A stretch of 64,000 nt of DNA from Flavobacterium lindanitolerans (GTDB lineage Bacteria > Bacteroidota > Bacteroidia > Flavobacteriales > Flavobacteriaceae): NCBI RefSeq assembly GCF_002846575.1, contig NZ_PJND01000007.1, positions 930,001-994,000 of the forward strand, in the 5' to 3' direction. Positions 9,545-17,551 of this stretch are shown in pieces (the first letter of the stretch is position 1; each line of letters opens with the position of its first letter). The notes under the pieces were generated by a model. It did not search any database. It was not told the origin of the DNA and saw only the letters and a list, made by a program, of their open reading frames with translations. A program made the translations under genes and the position numbers.

Positions 9545-9946
9545 TTAAAAAGACAACTTGTATTTTTCTAATATTTCACTTGCGATTATATCAACCTCGG
9601 CTTCTTTGTCGTGTGGGGTTGCATTTAAGTAAATATTTTTTACTTCGAGTAATATTTTCCGACTAGGTGTAATCTCAGAATGTAATATGAGGCCATGAAG
9701 AATCCAATATTTCCATATTTCATCATTACTTTTCAAAATCGATATCAATTCCTCTTGAATTTCATTAATATAAGGAGAGAAATAATCGGCTATTAACGGA
9801 GCTTGAGGCCAATTCATATCCTGCATCCACTCTAATAATTGTGGAATAAAATCTCTTATTTCAGAAATAGATTTCAGCTTTAAATTATTGATGAAATTTA
9901 AGTCTTCTTTGTTTTTTGGTACTAAGTTTTGGGTGTCCTTATCCAT
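9545..9946 (-). CDS. DUF5071 family protein
   Basis: 133 residues, mostly helical. The pattern LVPKNKEDL near the N-terminus, then LLEWMQDMNWPQAPLIADY and DEIWKYWILHGLI, is what I recognise as DUF5071. The function of this family is not established; it is often found in variable gene neighbourhoods. The start overlaps the stop of the upstream gene by one base, so the two are translationally coupled. AT-rich compared with surrounding core genes. Confidence 0.7.
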   Translation of the reverse strand: MDKDTQNLVPKNKEDLNFINNLKLKSISEIRDFIPQLLEWMQDMNWPQAPLIADYFSPYINEIQEELISILKSNDEIWKYWILHGLILHSEITPSRKILLEVKNIYLNATPHDKEAEVDIIASEILEKYKLSF

Positions 9947-10263
9947 TATATTTTGTCATTATCTTGTAAAATCCAATCACTGCCCAGTTTAAATTCGAGT
10001 AAATGTAAAATTGATGATAGTCTTTTCAAATCATAAGAAAGAGAGACATTTTCTTTATCCAATAATCTTCTAAGGTCATTCCAATCGTCTGACAATTGTC
10101 CGAGCATTAACTCAGGTTTCTCATTAGGATTGTATAGTTGTTTGGACTGAATATCCCAGTAATAATCTTCACTGTCAATTAACATATCATCATTACAATT
10201 TAATTCTATCTCTTTCGAAAGTCTTTCAATAATCCTGATTAATTCGTGTTTTTTAATTATCAT
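9946..10263 (-). CDS. Hypothetical protein coupled to DUF5071 gene
   Basis: 105 residues, acidic and rich in Asp, Glu, Ile and Leu, with no signal peptide or membrane segment. Predicted to be mostly helical with a central segment DSEDYYWDIQ. I do not recognise a family. Its stop overlaps the DUF5071 start by one base. The pair sits between the tRNA-Ala terminator and the response regulator, in an AT-rich islet. Confidence 0.6.
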   Translation of the reverse strand: MIIKKHELIRIIERLSKEIELNCNDDMLIDSEDYYWDIQSKQLYNPNEKPELMLGQLSDDWNDLRRLLDKENVSLSYDLKRLSSILHLLEFKLGSDWILQDNDKI

Positions 10264-10290
10264 TTTATTGTTGAAGATTAATTTTTATGA

Positions 10291-10333
10291 AAATAAAAAA
10301 GGACAAACCAATAAAAATATCGATTTGTCCTAT
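10291..10333 (-). terminator. Terminator of the tRNA-Ala transcript
   Basis: On the minus strand AGGACAAA and TTTGTCCT form a stem with a loop of about 16 bases, followed by a run of six T then ATTTT. Confidence 0.75.
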
Positions 10334-10337
10334 CAGG

Positions 10338-10411
10338 TGGAGAAGATGGGATTCGAACCCACTACCTCTTGGCTGCCAGCCAAGCGCTCTAGCCAAGTGA
10401 GCTACATCCCC
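10338..10411 (-). tRNA. tRNA-Ala (anticodon GGC)
   Basis: 74 bases fold as a cloverleaf on the minus strand. Acceptor GGGGATG pairs with CTTCTCC, including the G3-U70 wobble that is the alanine identity element. The anticodon loop CTGGCAG has GGC at positions 34-36, and the T arm contains GTTCGAAT. The discriminator is A; the next bases read CCT, so the CCA end is not encoded. One T-T mismatch sits at acceptor pair 6-67. Confidence 0.95.
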
Positions 10412-10510
10412 AAAGCATGTGGCAAATTAAGGGAATTAATTTTCAAAAAGCAAATACCTTCCGATGAATTTATTTTGCAAAAGCGTAACTTTACCTGCAA
10501 ATATTTTTTT

Positions 10511-11278
10511 ATGACCACACAAAGATTAAACGGGTCACTATATACCGTTATCGAAAACAAAATAGCAACCGTTGAATTCGGACATCCCGCAAGTAATTCC
10601 TTCCCAAGTGAATTATTACAAAGACTGACAGACGAATTAAACAATTTGAGCAGCAATCCGGACGTAAATCTGATTATTCTAAAAAGCGAAGGCGATGGGG
10701 CATTTTGTGCCGGAGCTTCTTTTGATGAGCTTTTGGCCGTGTCGAACCTTATGGAAGGAACCAGCTTCTTTTCGGGTTTTGCAAACGTAATCAATGCTAT
10801 GCGCAAATGCTCCAAACTGATTGTTGGACGCATTCATGGCAAAGCCGTTGGGGGTGGTGTAGGACTGGCTGCGGCATGCGATTATGCTTTTGCAACAGTA
10901 GACAGCGCTATTAAACTATCAGAACTGGCTATCGGAATCGGGCCTTTTGTGATTGAACCGGCCGTTTCAAGAAAAATAGGTAAGGGCGCTTTAGGCGAAA
11001 TGACTTTGGCAGCACACGAATGGAAAAATGCCTATTGGGCTCAGGAAAAAGGGCTGTACGCCAAAGTTTTTGAAACAAAAGAAGATTTGGATAAAGAGTT
11101 GGAAATTTTTACTTCAAAACTAGCATCCTATAATCCGGAAGCCTTGTCTGAAATGAAAAAAGTACTGTGGGAAGGAACCGAAAATTGGGATACGCTTTTG
11201 TATGAAAGAGCTTCAATTTCAGGGAAGTTGGTTTTGTCAGATTTTAGCAGAAATGCCCTGAACCAATTCAAAAAGTAA
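10511..11278 (+). CDS. Enoyl-CoA hydratase/isomerase family protein
   Basis: 255 residues, normal crotonase length. The reading frame stays open upstream as far as 10268, but that part crosses the tRNA on the other strand, so the ATG at 10511 (MTTQRLNGSLY) is the start. Crotonase features: oxyanion-hole segment GDGAFCAGASFDEL and the glycine-rich GKAVGGGVGLAAACDYA. The substrate cannot be told from sequence; family members hydrate or isomerise acyl-CoA thioesters in fatty-acid or amino-acid breakdown. The usual pair of catalytic glutamates of classical hydratases is not clearly seen. Confidence 0.85.
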   Translation: MTTQRLNGSLYTVIENKIATVEFGHPASNSFPSELLQRLTDELNNLSSNPDVNLIILKSEGDGAFCAGASFDELLAVSNLMEGTSFFSGFANVINAMRKCSKLIVGRIHGKAVGGGVGLAAACDYAFATVDSAIKLSELAIGIGPFVIEPAVSRKIGKGALGEMTLAAHEWKNAYWAQEKGLYAKVFETKEDLDKELEIFTSKLASYNPEALSEMKKVLWEGTENWDTLLYERASISGKLVLSDFSRNALNQFKK

Positions 11279-11279
11279 C

Positions 11280-11287
11280 TAAATTTG
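11280..11287 (+). promoter_or_regulatory. TAnnTTTG promoter element for the QueD-like gene
   Basis: TAAATTTG overlaps the end of the crotonase gene's stop region and lies 15 bases before the ATG at 11303. It suggests the queD-comEB-ctpA run has its own promoter. Confidence 0.55.
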
Positions 11288-11302
11288 CAGAAATAAAAAA
11301 GA

Positions 11303-11752
11303 ATGAGCAAAATCAGAATTACCAAGCAATTTAGTTTCGAAACAGGACATGCATTGTATGGCTATGACGGAAAATGTAAAAATGTGCACGGGCATAGCTA
11401 TAAATTGTCGGTAACAGTAATAGGGACCCCGATTTCAGATACTGCCAACGTGAAATTTGGAATGGTGATTGATTTTTCGGACCTGAAAAAAATAGTCCGC
11501 GAAGAAGTTGTAGATGTTTTTGACCATGCAACCGTTTTTAATAAAAATACGCCCCATGTTGAATTGGCAGAGCAATTAAGAAATAGGGGGCATCATGTGA
11601 TTTTAGTCGGTTATCAGCCAACAAGCGAAAACATGGTGATTGATTTCGCTGAAAAAATCAAAAGCAGATTGCCGGAGAACATAGCCCTGCATTCTTTGAG
11701 ACTACAGGAAACAGAAACATCCTATGCAGAATGGTTTCAAAGCGACAACTAG
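11303..11752 (+). CDS. queD: 6-carboxytetrahydropterin synthase / 6-pyruvoyl-tetrahydropterin synthase family
   Basis: 149 residues. Zinc-binding histidines lie in SFETGHAL and NVHGHSY, a catalytic cysteine in CKNVHGH, then FDHATVFN, PTSENM and a late Glu in ETSYAEW. This combination fits QueD, which makes 6-carboxy-tetrahydropterin from dihydroneopterin triphosphate for queuosine synthesis; the sister PTPS activity is the alternative. Followed after 39 bases by the dCMP deaminase gene. Confidence 0.82.
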   Translation: MSKIRITKQFSFETGHALYGYDGKCKNVHGHSYKLSVTVIGTPISDTANVKFGMVIDFSDLKKIVREEVVDVFDHATVFNKNTPHVELAEQLRNRGHHVILVGYQPTSENMVIDFAEKIKSRLPENIALHSLRLQETETSYAEWFQSDN

Positions 11753-11791
11753 GCTTTGGGGCAATCGCCGTAAAAATTTCTTCGTAAACGT

Positions 11792-12235
11792 ATGAATTTG
11801 AATAAACTAAACAAATATGATAAGGCCTACCTTCGCATAGCAAAAGAATGGAGCCGGTTGTCATATTGCAAAAGAAAACAGGTTGGCGCAATTATTGTGA
11901 AAGACAGGATGATTATCTCTGACGGTTATAACGGAACGCCATCCGGATTTGAAAATTCCTGCGAAGGAGCTGATGGGTTAACGTTGTGGTATGTGCTTCA
12001 TGCAGAGGCCAATGCCATACTAAAAGTTGCCGGTTCGACGCAATCTTGTGAAGGAGCCACTTTGTATATTACATTGTCGCCCTGTAAAGAATGCAGCAAG
12101 CTGATTCATCAGTCGGGAATAAAACGGGTTGTATATCAGGAAGGCTATAAGGATGATTCCGGTATACAATTTTTAAAAGATGCCGGCGTTGAGGTAGTTC
12201 ATATTTCTGAAACCGAAATGAATGAAAAACAATAA
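11792..12235 (+). CDS. Deoxycytidylate (dCMP) deaminase
   Basis: 147 residues. The cytidine-deaminase zinc motif is complete: HAEANAI and SPCKECSKLI, with the GYNGTPSGFENSCE segment diagnostic of dCMP deaminases (ComEB-like). It converts dCMP to dUMP and so feeds thymidylate synthesis. The last 14 bases overlap the start of the CtpA gene, so the two are probably co-translated. Confidence 0.9.
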   Translation: MNLNKLNKYDKAYLRIAKEWSRLSYCKRKQVGAIIVKDRMIISDGYNGTPSGFENSCEGADGLTLWYVLHAEANAILKVAGSTQSCEGATLYITLSPCKECSKLIHQSGIKRVVYQEGYKDDSGIQFLKDAGVEVVHISETEMNEKQ

Positions 12236-13808
12236 AATATATCTACCACTTGTTATTTTTGCTGCCCTGGCAATAGGAGTAGTCTTGGGAGGAATGCTTA
12301 ATTTTCCAACCCAGGGTGTTGCTTTCTCCAAAACCAGCCCCAAAAACAAGCTCAACAAACTTCTCGATTTTATTGACAGGGAATATGTAGACAATGTCAA
12401 TACGGACTCTATTGTCGACCTGACTGTTACCGGAATATTGGATAAATTGGATCCACACTCCGTCTATATTGCCAAGAATGAATTTGAGCAGGTTTCACAA
12501 AGCATGAAAGGTGATTTTGTGGGTATTGGCGTTAATTTTTATATGTATAATGATACGGTAGCGGTCATAAAACCGGTTGAAGGCGGACCTTCAGAAAAAG
12601 CAGGTATCAAATCAGGTGACCGAATTCTTTTCGCAGACAATTACAAGCTTTTTGGTCGTAAGATTACCAATGACACGCTTTTTTCCAAACTAAAAGGAAG
12701 TGTAGGTTCTGATGTGGAGCTTACCATCTACAGAAAAAATGAAAATAAAAAGCTAAAAGTCAAGGTAAGACGTGATGTGATTCCTATCAAAAGTGTAGAC
12801 ATTGCCGTGATGGTCAATCCAAGCGTGGGATATATAAAAATAAACCGTTTCGCAGAAACTACCTATGACGAATTTGAAAGCGGACTTCTTAGTCTTAAAA
12901 AACAAGGAGCAAAAACGCTTATAATTGATGTGCGTGACAATGGCGGAGGTTATCTGGACAAGGCAATTGAAATAGCTGACGATTTTCTCAAAGATAACGC
13001 ACTTATTGTCTTTACCAAAAACAAAAAAGGCAGAGTAGACAAAACCTATGCTACCAACGATGGAAGTTTTGAAACCGGCAAAGTATATATACTGATTAAC
13101 GAAAACAGTGCTTCGGCCAGTGAAATTTTAGCTGGAGCTATTCAGGATAATGACCGCGGACTCATAGTAGGAAGGCGCTCTTTCGGAAAAGGACTGGTAC
13201 AACGTGAAATGCCTTTGGGTGACGGATCGGCTGTAAGATTAACCGTAGCGCGTTATTATACGCCAACAGGACGTTCCATCCAGAAATCTTATGAAAAAGG
13301 GAGTGAAGAATACTTTAAGGAATTTGAAAAACGTTTTGAGTCTGGCGAATTATACAAGTCGGACAGTATAAAAGTAGCCGATACGCTAAAATTCAGGACG
13401 CCAAAAGGACGCATTGTATATGGCGGAGGAGGAATCGTTCCGGATATTTTTGTGCCTCTGGAAGTAGAACACGGCGAAGAAAGCATTGCCTACATGATGC
13501 AATCCGGACTCGTAGGCTATTTTGCTTTTGAAGAGTTGGATAAAAACCGTAATGATTTTAAAAATCTGACCTTTCAGCAATTTTTGACAAAAATGCAACA
13601 GACAGACAGCTATTTCAATACTTTCCAAAAATATTTAATCAAAAACGGAGTGCTTCTCGACCTGAAGCACACCAAAAATCTGGTTAAGCGCTACTTGGCT
13701 GCTGAATTTGCCAGACAATTATACGGAGACGACAAATACTATGAAATTGTATTAAAAGAAGATGCCATGATTAAGGCCGTTCTGGAAAACAAACAAGAAA
13801 TAAAATAA
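12222..13808 (+). CDS. C-terminal processing peptidase (S41 family)
   Basis: 528 residues. A hydrophobic N-terminal segment (about residues 7-27) anchors or exports the protein. A PDZ domain lies about residues 85-165. The S41 core has DVRDNGGGYLD, ENSASASEILAGA (residues 294 on) with the nucleophilic serine, and SFGKGLVQ with the general-base Lys323. These periplasmic Ser/Lys proteases trim C-termini or degrade envelope proteins. The ATG overlaps the preceding deaminase gene by 14 bases; a strong terminator follows. Confidence 0.9.
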   Translation: MKNNKIYLPLVIFAALAIGVVLGGMLNFPTQGVAFSKTSPKNKLNKLLDFIDREYVDNVNTDSIVDLTVTGILDKLDPHSVYIAKNEFEQVSQSMKGDFVGIGVNFYMYNDTVAVIKPVEGGPSEKAGIKSGDRILFADNYKLFGRKITNDTLFSKLKGSVGSDVELTIYRKNENKKLKVKVRRDVIPIKSVDIAVMVNPSVGYIKINRFAETTYDEFESGLLSLKKQGAKTLIIDVRDNGGGYLDKAIEIADDFLKDNALIVFTKNKKGRVDKTYATNDGSFETGKVYILINENSASASEILAGAIQDNDRGLIVGRRSFGKGLVQREMPLGDGSAVRLTVARYYTPTGRSIQKSYEKGSEEYFKEFEKRFESGELYKSDSIKVADTLKFRTPKGRIVYGGGGIVPDIFVPLEVEHGEESIAYMMQSGLVGYFAFEELDKNRNDFKNLTFQQFLTKMQQTDSYFNTFQKYLIKNGVLLDLKHTKNLVKRYLAAEFARQLYGDDKYYEIVLKEDAMIKAVLENKQEIK

Positions 13809-13842
13809 AAAAAGCATCCTTTTCGGGATGCTTTTTTTATTT
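13807..13842 (+). terminator. Terminator after ctpA-like gene
   Basis: AAAAGCATCC and GGGATGCTTTTT arms flank a short TTTTC loop, with a long T run. Directly follows the stop codon. Confidence 0.88.
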
Positions 13843-13876
13843 TATGTAAAACTTCTTTTCGTACAAAAAGGCAAAA

Positions 13877-13910
13877 CCTTAGCGCCTCAGCACCTCAGTA
13901 ACTTAGCGAC
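13877..13910. repeat. Degenerate arm of the dispersed TTTGCG-type repeat
   Basis: The stretch reads as a series of TTAGCG/CTCAG units like those in the three better copies at 26219, 52994 and 58073, but only one arm is present. Confidence 0.45.
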
Positions 13911-13921
13911 TATTTCAAGAA

Positions 13922-14530
13922 TTATTTTCTGATGCTATCGTGTACTTGCGAATGCGTACCATTATTCCATAAAGTCAAAATGTCCGTAGCAACTGAAGCG
14001 CCGCTTCCTGCTGCGATTGACAATTGGCTTCTCAAGCCTGCCAATGTTCCGGCCACGTAAATTCCGTCAGCAACGAAATGGTCTTCATTTTTTAGCTGGA
14101 TTCTGTTTTTTTCTGCAATCGCTTTTTTGTGAGGAATTACATATTCCATCAATCCTTCGATGGCGAAAGTGTTAGTAGCGTTGATCGCCACTACAATGAT
14201 TTTGGTTTGATAAGAACCTTTATTGGTTACAACCGTAAAGTTAGGGTAGGCTCCTTCAATTTTCATGACCTTTTCGTTTTCAATTTGCTGGACATGTGGG
14301 TAAAGAGAAGCAAGCTGTTCTTTGCTTTCCTCCAACAGTTCCGAGCCTAATTTTCCTGCAGGAATTCCATAGGCATTATTGAAAACGGCATCCTGAAGAT
14401 TAGAAGCTTTCTGGTGTGTAAAAATTCCAATTTTCTTGTCGGCAGCAAAAGCTTTGTTTTGAGCAGACCCTAAAACAAGGGCACAGGACATTCCTGAAAC
14501 GCCTCCGCCAATAATTAAAACGTCAAACAT
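13922..14530 (-). CDS. Small FAD-dependent oxidoreductase
   Basis: 202 residues. The N-terminal Rossmann motif IIGGGVSGMSCAL binds FAD, and the C-terminal GIYVAGTLAGLRSQLSIAAG segment is the second FAD-contact region of thioredoxin-reductase-like flavoproteins. The NAD(P)H-binding domain normally inserted between them and the CxxC redox pair are absent, making it about 100 residues shorter than thioredoxin reductase. Its electron donor is therefore unclear. The 66-aa membrane protein gene ends 4 bases upstream. Confidence 0.75.
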   Translation of the reverse strand: MFDVLIIGGGVSGMSCALVLGSAQNKAFAADKKIGIFTHQKASNLQDAVFNNAYGIPAGKLGSELLEESKEQLASLYPHVQQIENEKVMKIEGAYPNFTVVTNKGSYQTKIIVVAINATNTFAIEGLMEYVIPHKKAIAEKNRIQLKNEDHFVADGIYVAGTLAGLRSQLSIAAGSGASVATDILTLWNNGTHSQVHDSIRK

Positions 14531-14534
14531 GGTC

Positions 14535-14735
14535 TTATTTGTCTTTTGTTTTTTCTTCGATCATTTTTGACATTCTGAAAATCAGAAGAATGAAAATGGC
14601 GCAGAATGAAGCGGCAATTCCTATCAATCCAACAACACTGTCTCCTTCGAATAAGTGGTCGAAGTCTAAAATAGTAATGTTGAAAATGATTAATGCTAAC
14701 GCAAGGAAGATTAATATGTAAGTGAAAATTTTCAT
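14535..14735 (-). CDS. Small two-helix membrane protein
   Basis: 66 residues with two hydrophobic helices (about residues 3-24 and 35-54) joined by an acidic loop (DFDHLFEGDS), and a basic tail. No named domain. It sits in a three-gene minus-strand run between marC and the flavoprotein gene with only a 4-base gap to the latter, which supports it being real. Confidence 0.65.
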   Translation of the reverse strand: MKIFTYILIFLALALIIFNITILDFDHLFEGDSVVGLIGIAASFCAIFILLIFRMSKMIEEKTKDK

Positions 14736-14785
14736 TATAAGAAGGGGTTCTCTGATTATGAATGGTGAAATTAATAAAATCTATG

Positions 14786-15361
14786 TTAGATAAAAAGCCC
14801 TTTAACATTGGCGCCAAATAATTTAACAGCAATGGCCAGCAGAATAACGCCAAATATCTTTCGGATGACACTTAGCCCGTTATCTCCAAGCAGCTTTTCT
14901 ATCTTGGAAGACGACTTCAGGACGGCAAAAACTACAATGATATTAATGATTATGGCGAATATGATGTTGATTTTTTCGTACTCTGCTCTCAAAGACAGGA
15001 TCGTGGTCATGGTTCCGGCACCTGCAATCAATGGAAAAGCAATTGGAACAATAGAAGCTGTACTTGGGTTGTCTTCTTTATAAAGACGGATTCCTAAAAT
15101 CATTTCCAGAGCAAGGAAAAACAAGACAAAAGAACCGGCAACGGCAAACGAACTGGCGTTAATGCCGATTAACTTTAGGATTTCTTCGCCCACAAAAAGA
15201 AAAGCAATCATAATGACACAGGCAACAATAGAAGCTTTTTCAGACTGGATGTGTCCTACCTTTGAGCGTAAATCGACAATAATAGGTATGCTACCAACGA
15301 TGTCGATAACGGCAAACAAAACCATACTGGCCGTAAAAATTTCTCTCCAATCGAATCCCAT
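14786..15361 (-). CDS. MarC family integral membrane protein
   Basis: 191 residues from the ATG at 15361 (MGFDWREIFTASM). The frame extends to 15385, but a TAATTTTG promoter element covers 15383-15390, so translation should begin at 15361. Six membrane helices; family landmarks are FAVIDIVGSIPI, FAVAGSFVLFF and PIAFPLIAGAGTMTTI. MarC (UPF0056) proteins are of unsettled function; the old link to multiple antibiotic resistance was withdrawn. Confidence 0.87.
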   Translation of the reverse strand: MGFDWREIFTASMVLFAVIDIVGSIPIIVDLRSKVGHIQSEKASIVACVIMIAFLFVGEEILKLIGINASSFAVAGSFVLFFLALEMILGIRLYKEDNPSTASIVPIAFPLIAGAGTMTTILSLRAEYEKINIIFAIIINIIVVFAVLKSSSKIEKLLGDNGLSVIRKIFGVILLAIAVKLFGANVKGLFI

Positions 15362-15382
15362 AACGATGCTTTTTTGAAGCTG

Positions 15383-15390
15383 CAAAATTA
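15383..15390 (-). promoter_or_regulatory. TAnnTTTG promoter element for marC run
   Basis: Minus-strand TAATTTTG, 21 bases before the ATG at 15361. It favours the shorter MarC start. Confidence 0.5.
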
Positions 15391-15528
15391 TTTCATTAAA
15401 AATGAAAAATCATTAATGATTCGTTAATTTTTTAATGATTTTTTTTTAATTAAGTTATTGAAAATAAGCTAATTGTTTCTGTAAAGCCGGAAATTCAAAA
15501 ATTAACACGCTATTTCACATTTGAAAAC

Positions 15529-15536
15529 TATCTTTG
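15529..15536 (+). promoter_or_regulatory. TAnnTTTG element immediately before DUF3109 start
   Basis: TATCTTTG is followed by CAGC and then the ATG at 15541. With a -7 element this close, transcription would begin at or next to the A of the start codon, giving a leaderless message. Confidence 0.5.
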
Positions 15537-15540
15537 CAGC

Positions 15541-16110
15541 ATGTTTCAACTAGGAAAAACAATTGTCTCAGAAGACATTTTAGAAAAAGAATTTGTTTGC
15601 AACCTTTCAGCTTGCAAGGGGGCTTGTTGTGTAGATGGTGATGCGGGTGCTCCTTTAAATGAAGAAGAGACAAAAATCCTGGAAGCAATCTATCCAAAAG
15701 TAAAGCCGTTCCTTCGTAAAGAAGGGATTGATGCCATTGAAGCGCAGGGCACCTGGATAAAAGGAACAGATGGCGATTTGGAAACGCCACTGATTGACAA
15801 TAAGGATTGCGCTTATGTAATTTTTGACGGGAAAACTGCACTTTGCGGTATCGAACAAGCCTATAATCAAGGTATTGTAGATTGGAAAAAACCGGTATCT
15901 TGTCATTTGTATCCAATACGTATTAAAGATTTTACGGAATTTGCAGCAGTAAACTATGACAGATGGGAGATTTGTGACGACGCCTGTTCCTTAGGTAAAG
16001 AACTTGAAGTGCCGGTGTATAAATTTGTAAAAGAAGCGCTCATTCGTCGTTTTGGAGAAGACTGGTATGCCGAACTTGAAAAGGTGGCTCAGGAACTTAA
16101 AAATCAATAA
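15541..16110 (+). CDS. DUF3109 family cysteine-rich protein
   Basis: 189 residues with a metal-site-like cysteine set: [11 protein letters not shown] near residue 20, then CAYVIF, CGIEQAY, SCHLYPI and CDDACSLG. The pattern fits DUF3109, related to the YkgJ-type metal-chelating cluster proteins. No signal peptide. Biochemical role not established. Probably transcribed from its own promoter at 15529. Confidence 0.85.
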   Translation: MFQLGKTIVSEDILEKEFVCNLSACKGACCVDGDAGAPLNEEETKILEAIYPKVKPFLRKEGIDAIEAQGTWIKGTDGDLETPLIDNKDCAYVIFDGKTALCGIEQAYNQGIVDWKKPVSCHLYPIRIKDFTEFAAVNYDRWEICDDACSLGKELEVPVYKFVKEALIRRFGEDWYAELEKVAQELKNQ

Positions 16111-16269
16111 ACTTTTTATTTCAAAATTTTAATTTTCTTCGACTCTAAATTCCTTTGTTTTATGGGAGTTAGCGTTGTTTTTTAATTTGTAAATAACTGA
16201 TTTACAGTTTTTTAAATAAATCTAAAAAAGTAAGAATTAATTTACCTCTTGTTAAAAACTATGTCCAAT

Positions 16270-16278
16270 TGTGGATAA
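16270..16278 (-). promoter_or_regulatory. Perfect DnaA-box-like 9-mer upstream of nrdB
   Basis: The plus strand reads TGTGGATAA, so the minus strand has TTATCCACA, the strong DnaA-box sequence of other bacteria. It overlaps the probable promoter element at 16276-16283. DnaA control of ribonucleotide reductase genes is known in Escherichia coli. A single site may be chance. Confidence 0.4.
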
Positions 16279-16283
16279 GTTTG
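16276..16283 (+). promoter_or_regulatory. TAnnTTTG promoter element for nrdB-nrdA
   Basis: TAAGTTTG lies 88 bases before the nrdB ATG. A TTG at 16249 is the nearest -33 candidate but its spacing is a few bases too long. The rest of the 16111-16371 gap is AT-rich with no other recognised signal. Confidence 0.45.
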
Positions 16284-16371
16284 GCTTTCATTTACGAATA
16301 CAAATGACAATCTTTGTAGTGTCAAGAAATCAAAGAATAAATTCCGATAACACAATAAAAGTCAAGATAGT

Positions 16372-17361
16372 ATGGCAGCGATAGAACCAATTTTACAAGA
16401 GAACAAAGACCGTTTCGTGATTTTCCCTATAAAACACCATGATATTTGGGAGTGGTATAAGAAAATGGAAGCAAGTTTTTGGACTGCCGAAGAAATTGAT
16501 TTGCACCAGGATTTATCAGACTGGAACAATAAGCTGAATAATGATGAGAAATATTTTATCAAACATATTTTAGCTTTTTTTGCTGCATCAGACGGTATTG
16601 TGAATGAAAATCTGGCAGAGAATTTTGTAAACGAAGTTCAGTATCCGGAAGCTAAATTTTTCTACGGATTCCAAATCATGATGGAGAATATCCACAGCGA
16701 AACCTATTCTCTTTTGATTGATACGTATGTAAAAGATGAAGCAGAAAAAGATCAGCTTTTCCACGCTTTGGAAGTATTTCCGGCAATTAAGAAAAAAGCA
16801 GACTGGGCTTTAAAATGGATTGAATCGGATTCATTTGCTGAAAGACTGATTGCTTTTGCAGCCGTAGAAGGAATCTTTTTCTCAGGAGCATTCTGTTCTA
16901 TCTATTGGTTGAAAAAACGTGGATTGATGCCGGGTCTTACTTTTTCAAATGAATTGATTTCACGTGATGAAGGCGTACATTGTGATTTTGCAGTGCATTT
17001 GCACAACCACCACCTCGTTAACAAAGTTTCAAAAACCAGAATTACAGAAATCCTGGTACAGGCTCTTGATATTGAAAGAGAATTTATAACAGAATCTCTT
17101 CCGGTGAGCTTAATTGGAATGAACGCAAACTTAATGACACAATACTTAGAATTTGTAACCGACAGATTATTAGTAGAATTAGGATGTGCAAGAGTGTATA
17201 ACTCTGCGAATCCGTTTGATTTTATGGATATGATCTCTTTGCAGGGTAAAACAAATTTCTTCGAAAAAAGAGTTTCAGAATATCAGAAAGCTGGAGTTTT
17301 AAACAGCGGAACAGGAAACGACAGCGAATCGCAAAAAATTAGTTTCGACGCCGATTTCTAG
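16372..17361 (+). CDS. nrdB: Class I ribonucleotide reductase, beta subunit
   Basis: 329 residues. The diiron/tyrosyl-radical motifs are present: the [14 protein letters not shown] and [11 protein letters not shown] segment (with the radical-site tyrosine), then [11 protein letters not shown] and DEGVHCDFA. NrdB generates the radical used by NrdA to reduce ribonucleoside diphosphates to deoxy forms. It precedes nrdA on the same strand, 190 bp apart. The order beta before alpha is the reverse of Escherichia coli. Confidence 0.95.
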   Translation: MAAIEPILQENKDRFVIFPIKHHDIWEWYKKMEASFWTAEEIDLHQDLSDWNNKLNNDEKYFIKHILAFFAASDGIVNENLAENFVNEVQYPEAKFFYGFQIMMENIHSETYSLLIDTYVKDEAEKDQLFHALEVFPAIKKKADWALKWIESDSFAERLIAFAAVEGIFFSGAFCSIYWLKKRGLMPGLTFSNELISRDEGVHCDFAVHLHNHHLVNKVSKTRITEILVQALDIEREFITESLPVSLIGMNANLMTQYLEFVTDRLLVELGCARVYNSANPFDFMDMISLQGKTNFFEKRVSEYQKAGVLNSGTGNDSESQKISFDADF

Positions 17362-17551
17362 ATTTTTTTAGAAGCCAGACACCCCTTTTGTCTTTTAAAC
17401 CATTTCCTGATAATACAGAATTGTTTTTCTTTCTATAGATGGAAAGAAAAGGATTTCTTTGGTATCAGTACTATTCCCGCTTTTGCGGATTGTTTTAATC
17501 TTTTTAATAATCCCGAATGGTCTTCCATTCCCTAACCAAATTTGTAAACTT

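Noticed and set aside
10268-10510. Upstream extension of the enoyl-CoA hydratase frame
   Set aside because: It crosses the tRNA-Ala gene and its terminator on the other strand; the family N-terminus begins at the ATG at 10511.
17459-17551. N-terminal extension of nrdA
   Set aside because: 31 hydrophobic residues unlike any NrdA; the ATG at 17552 starts the ATP-cone.
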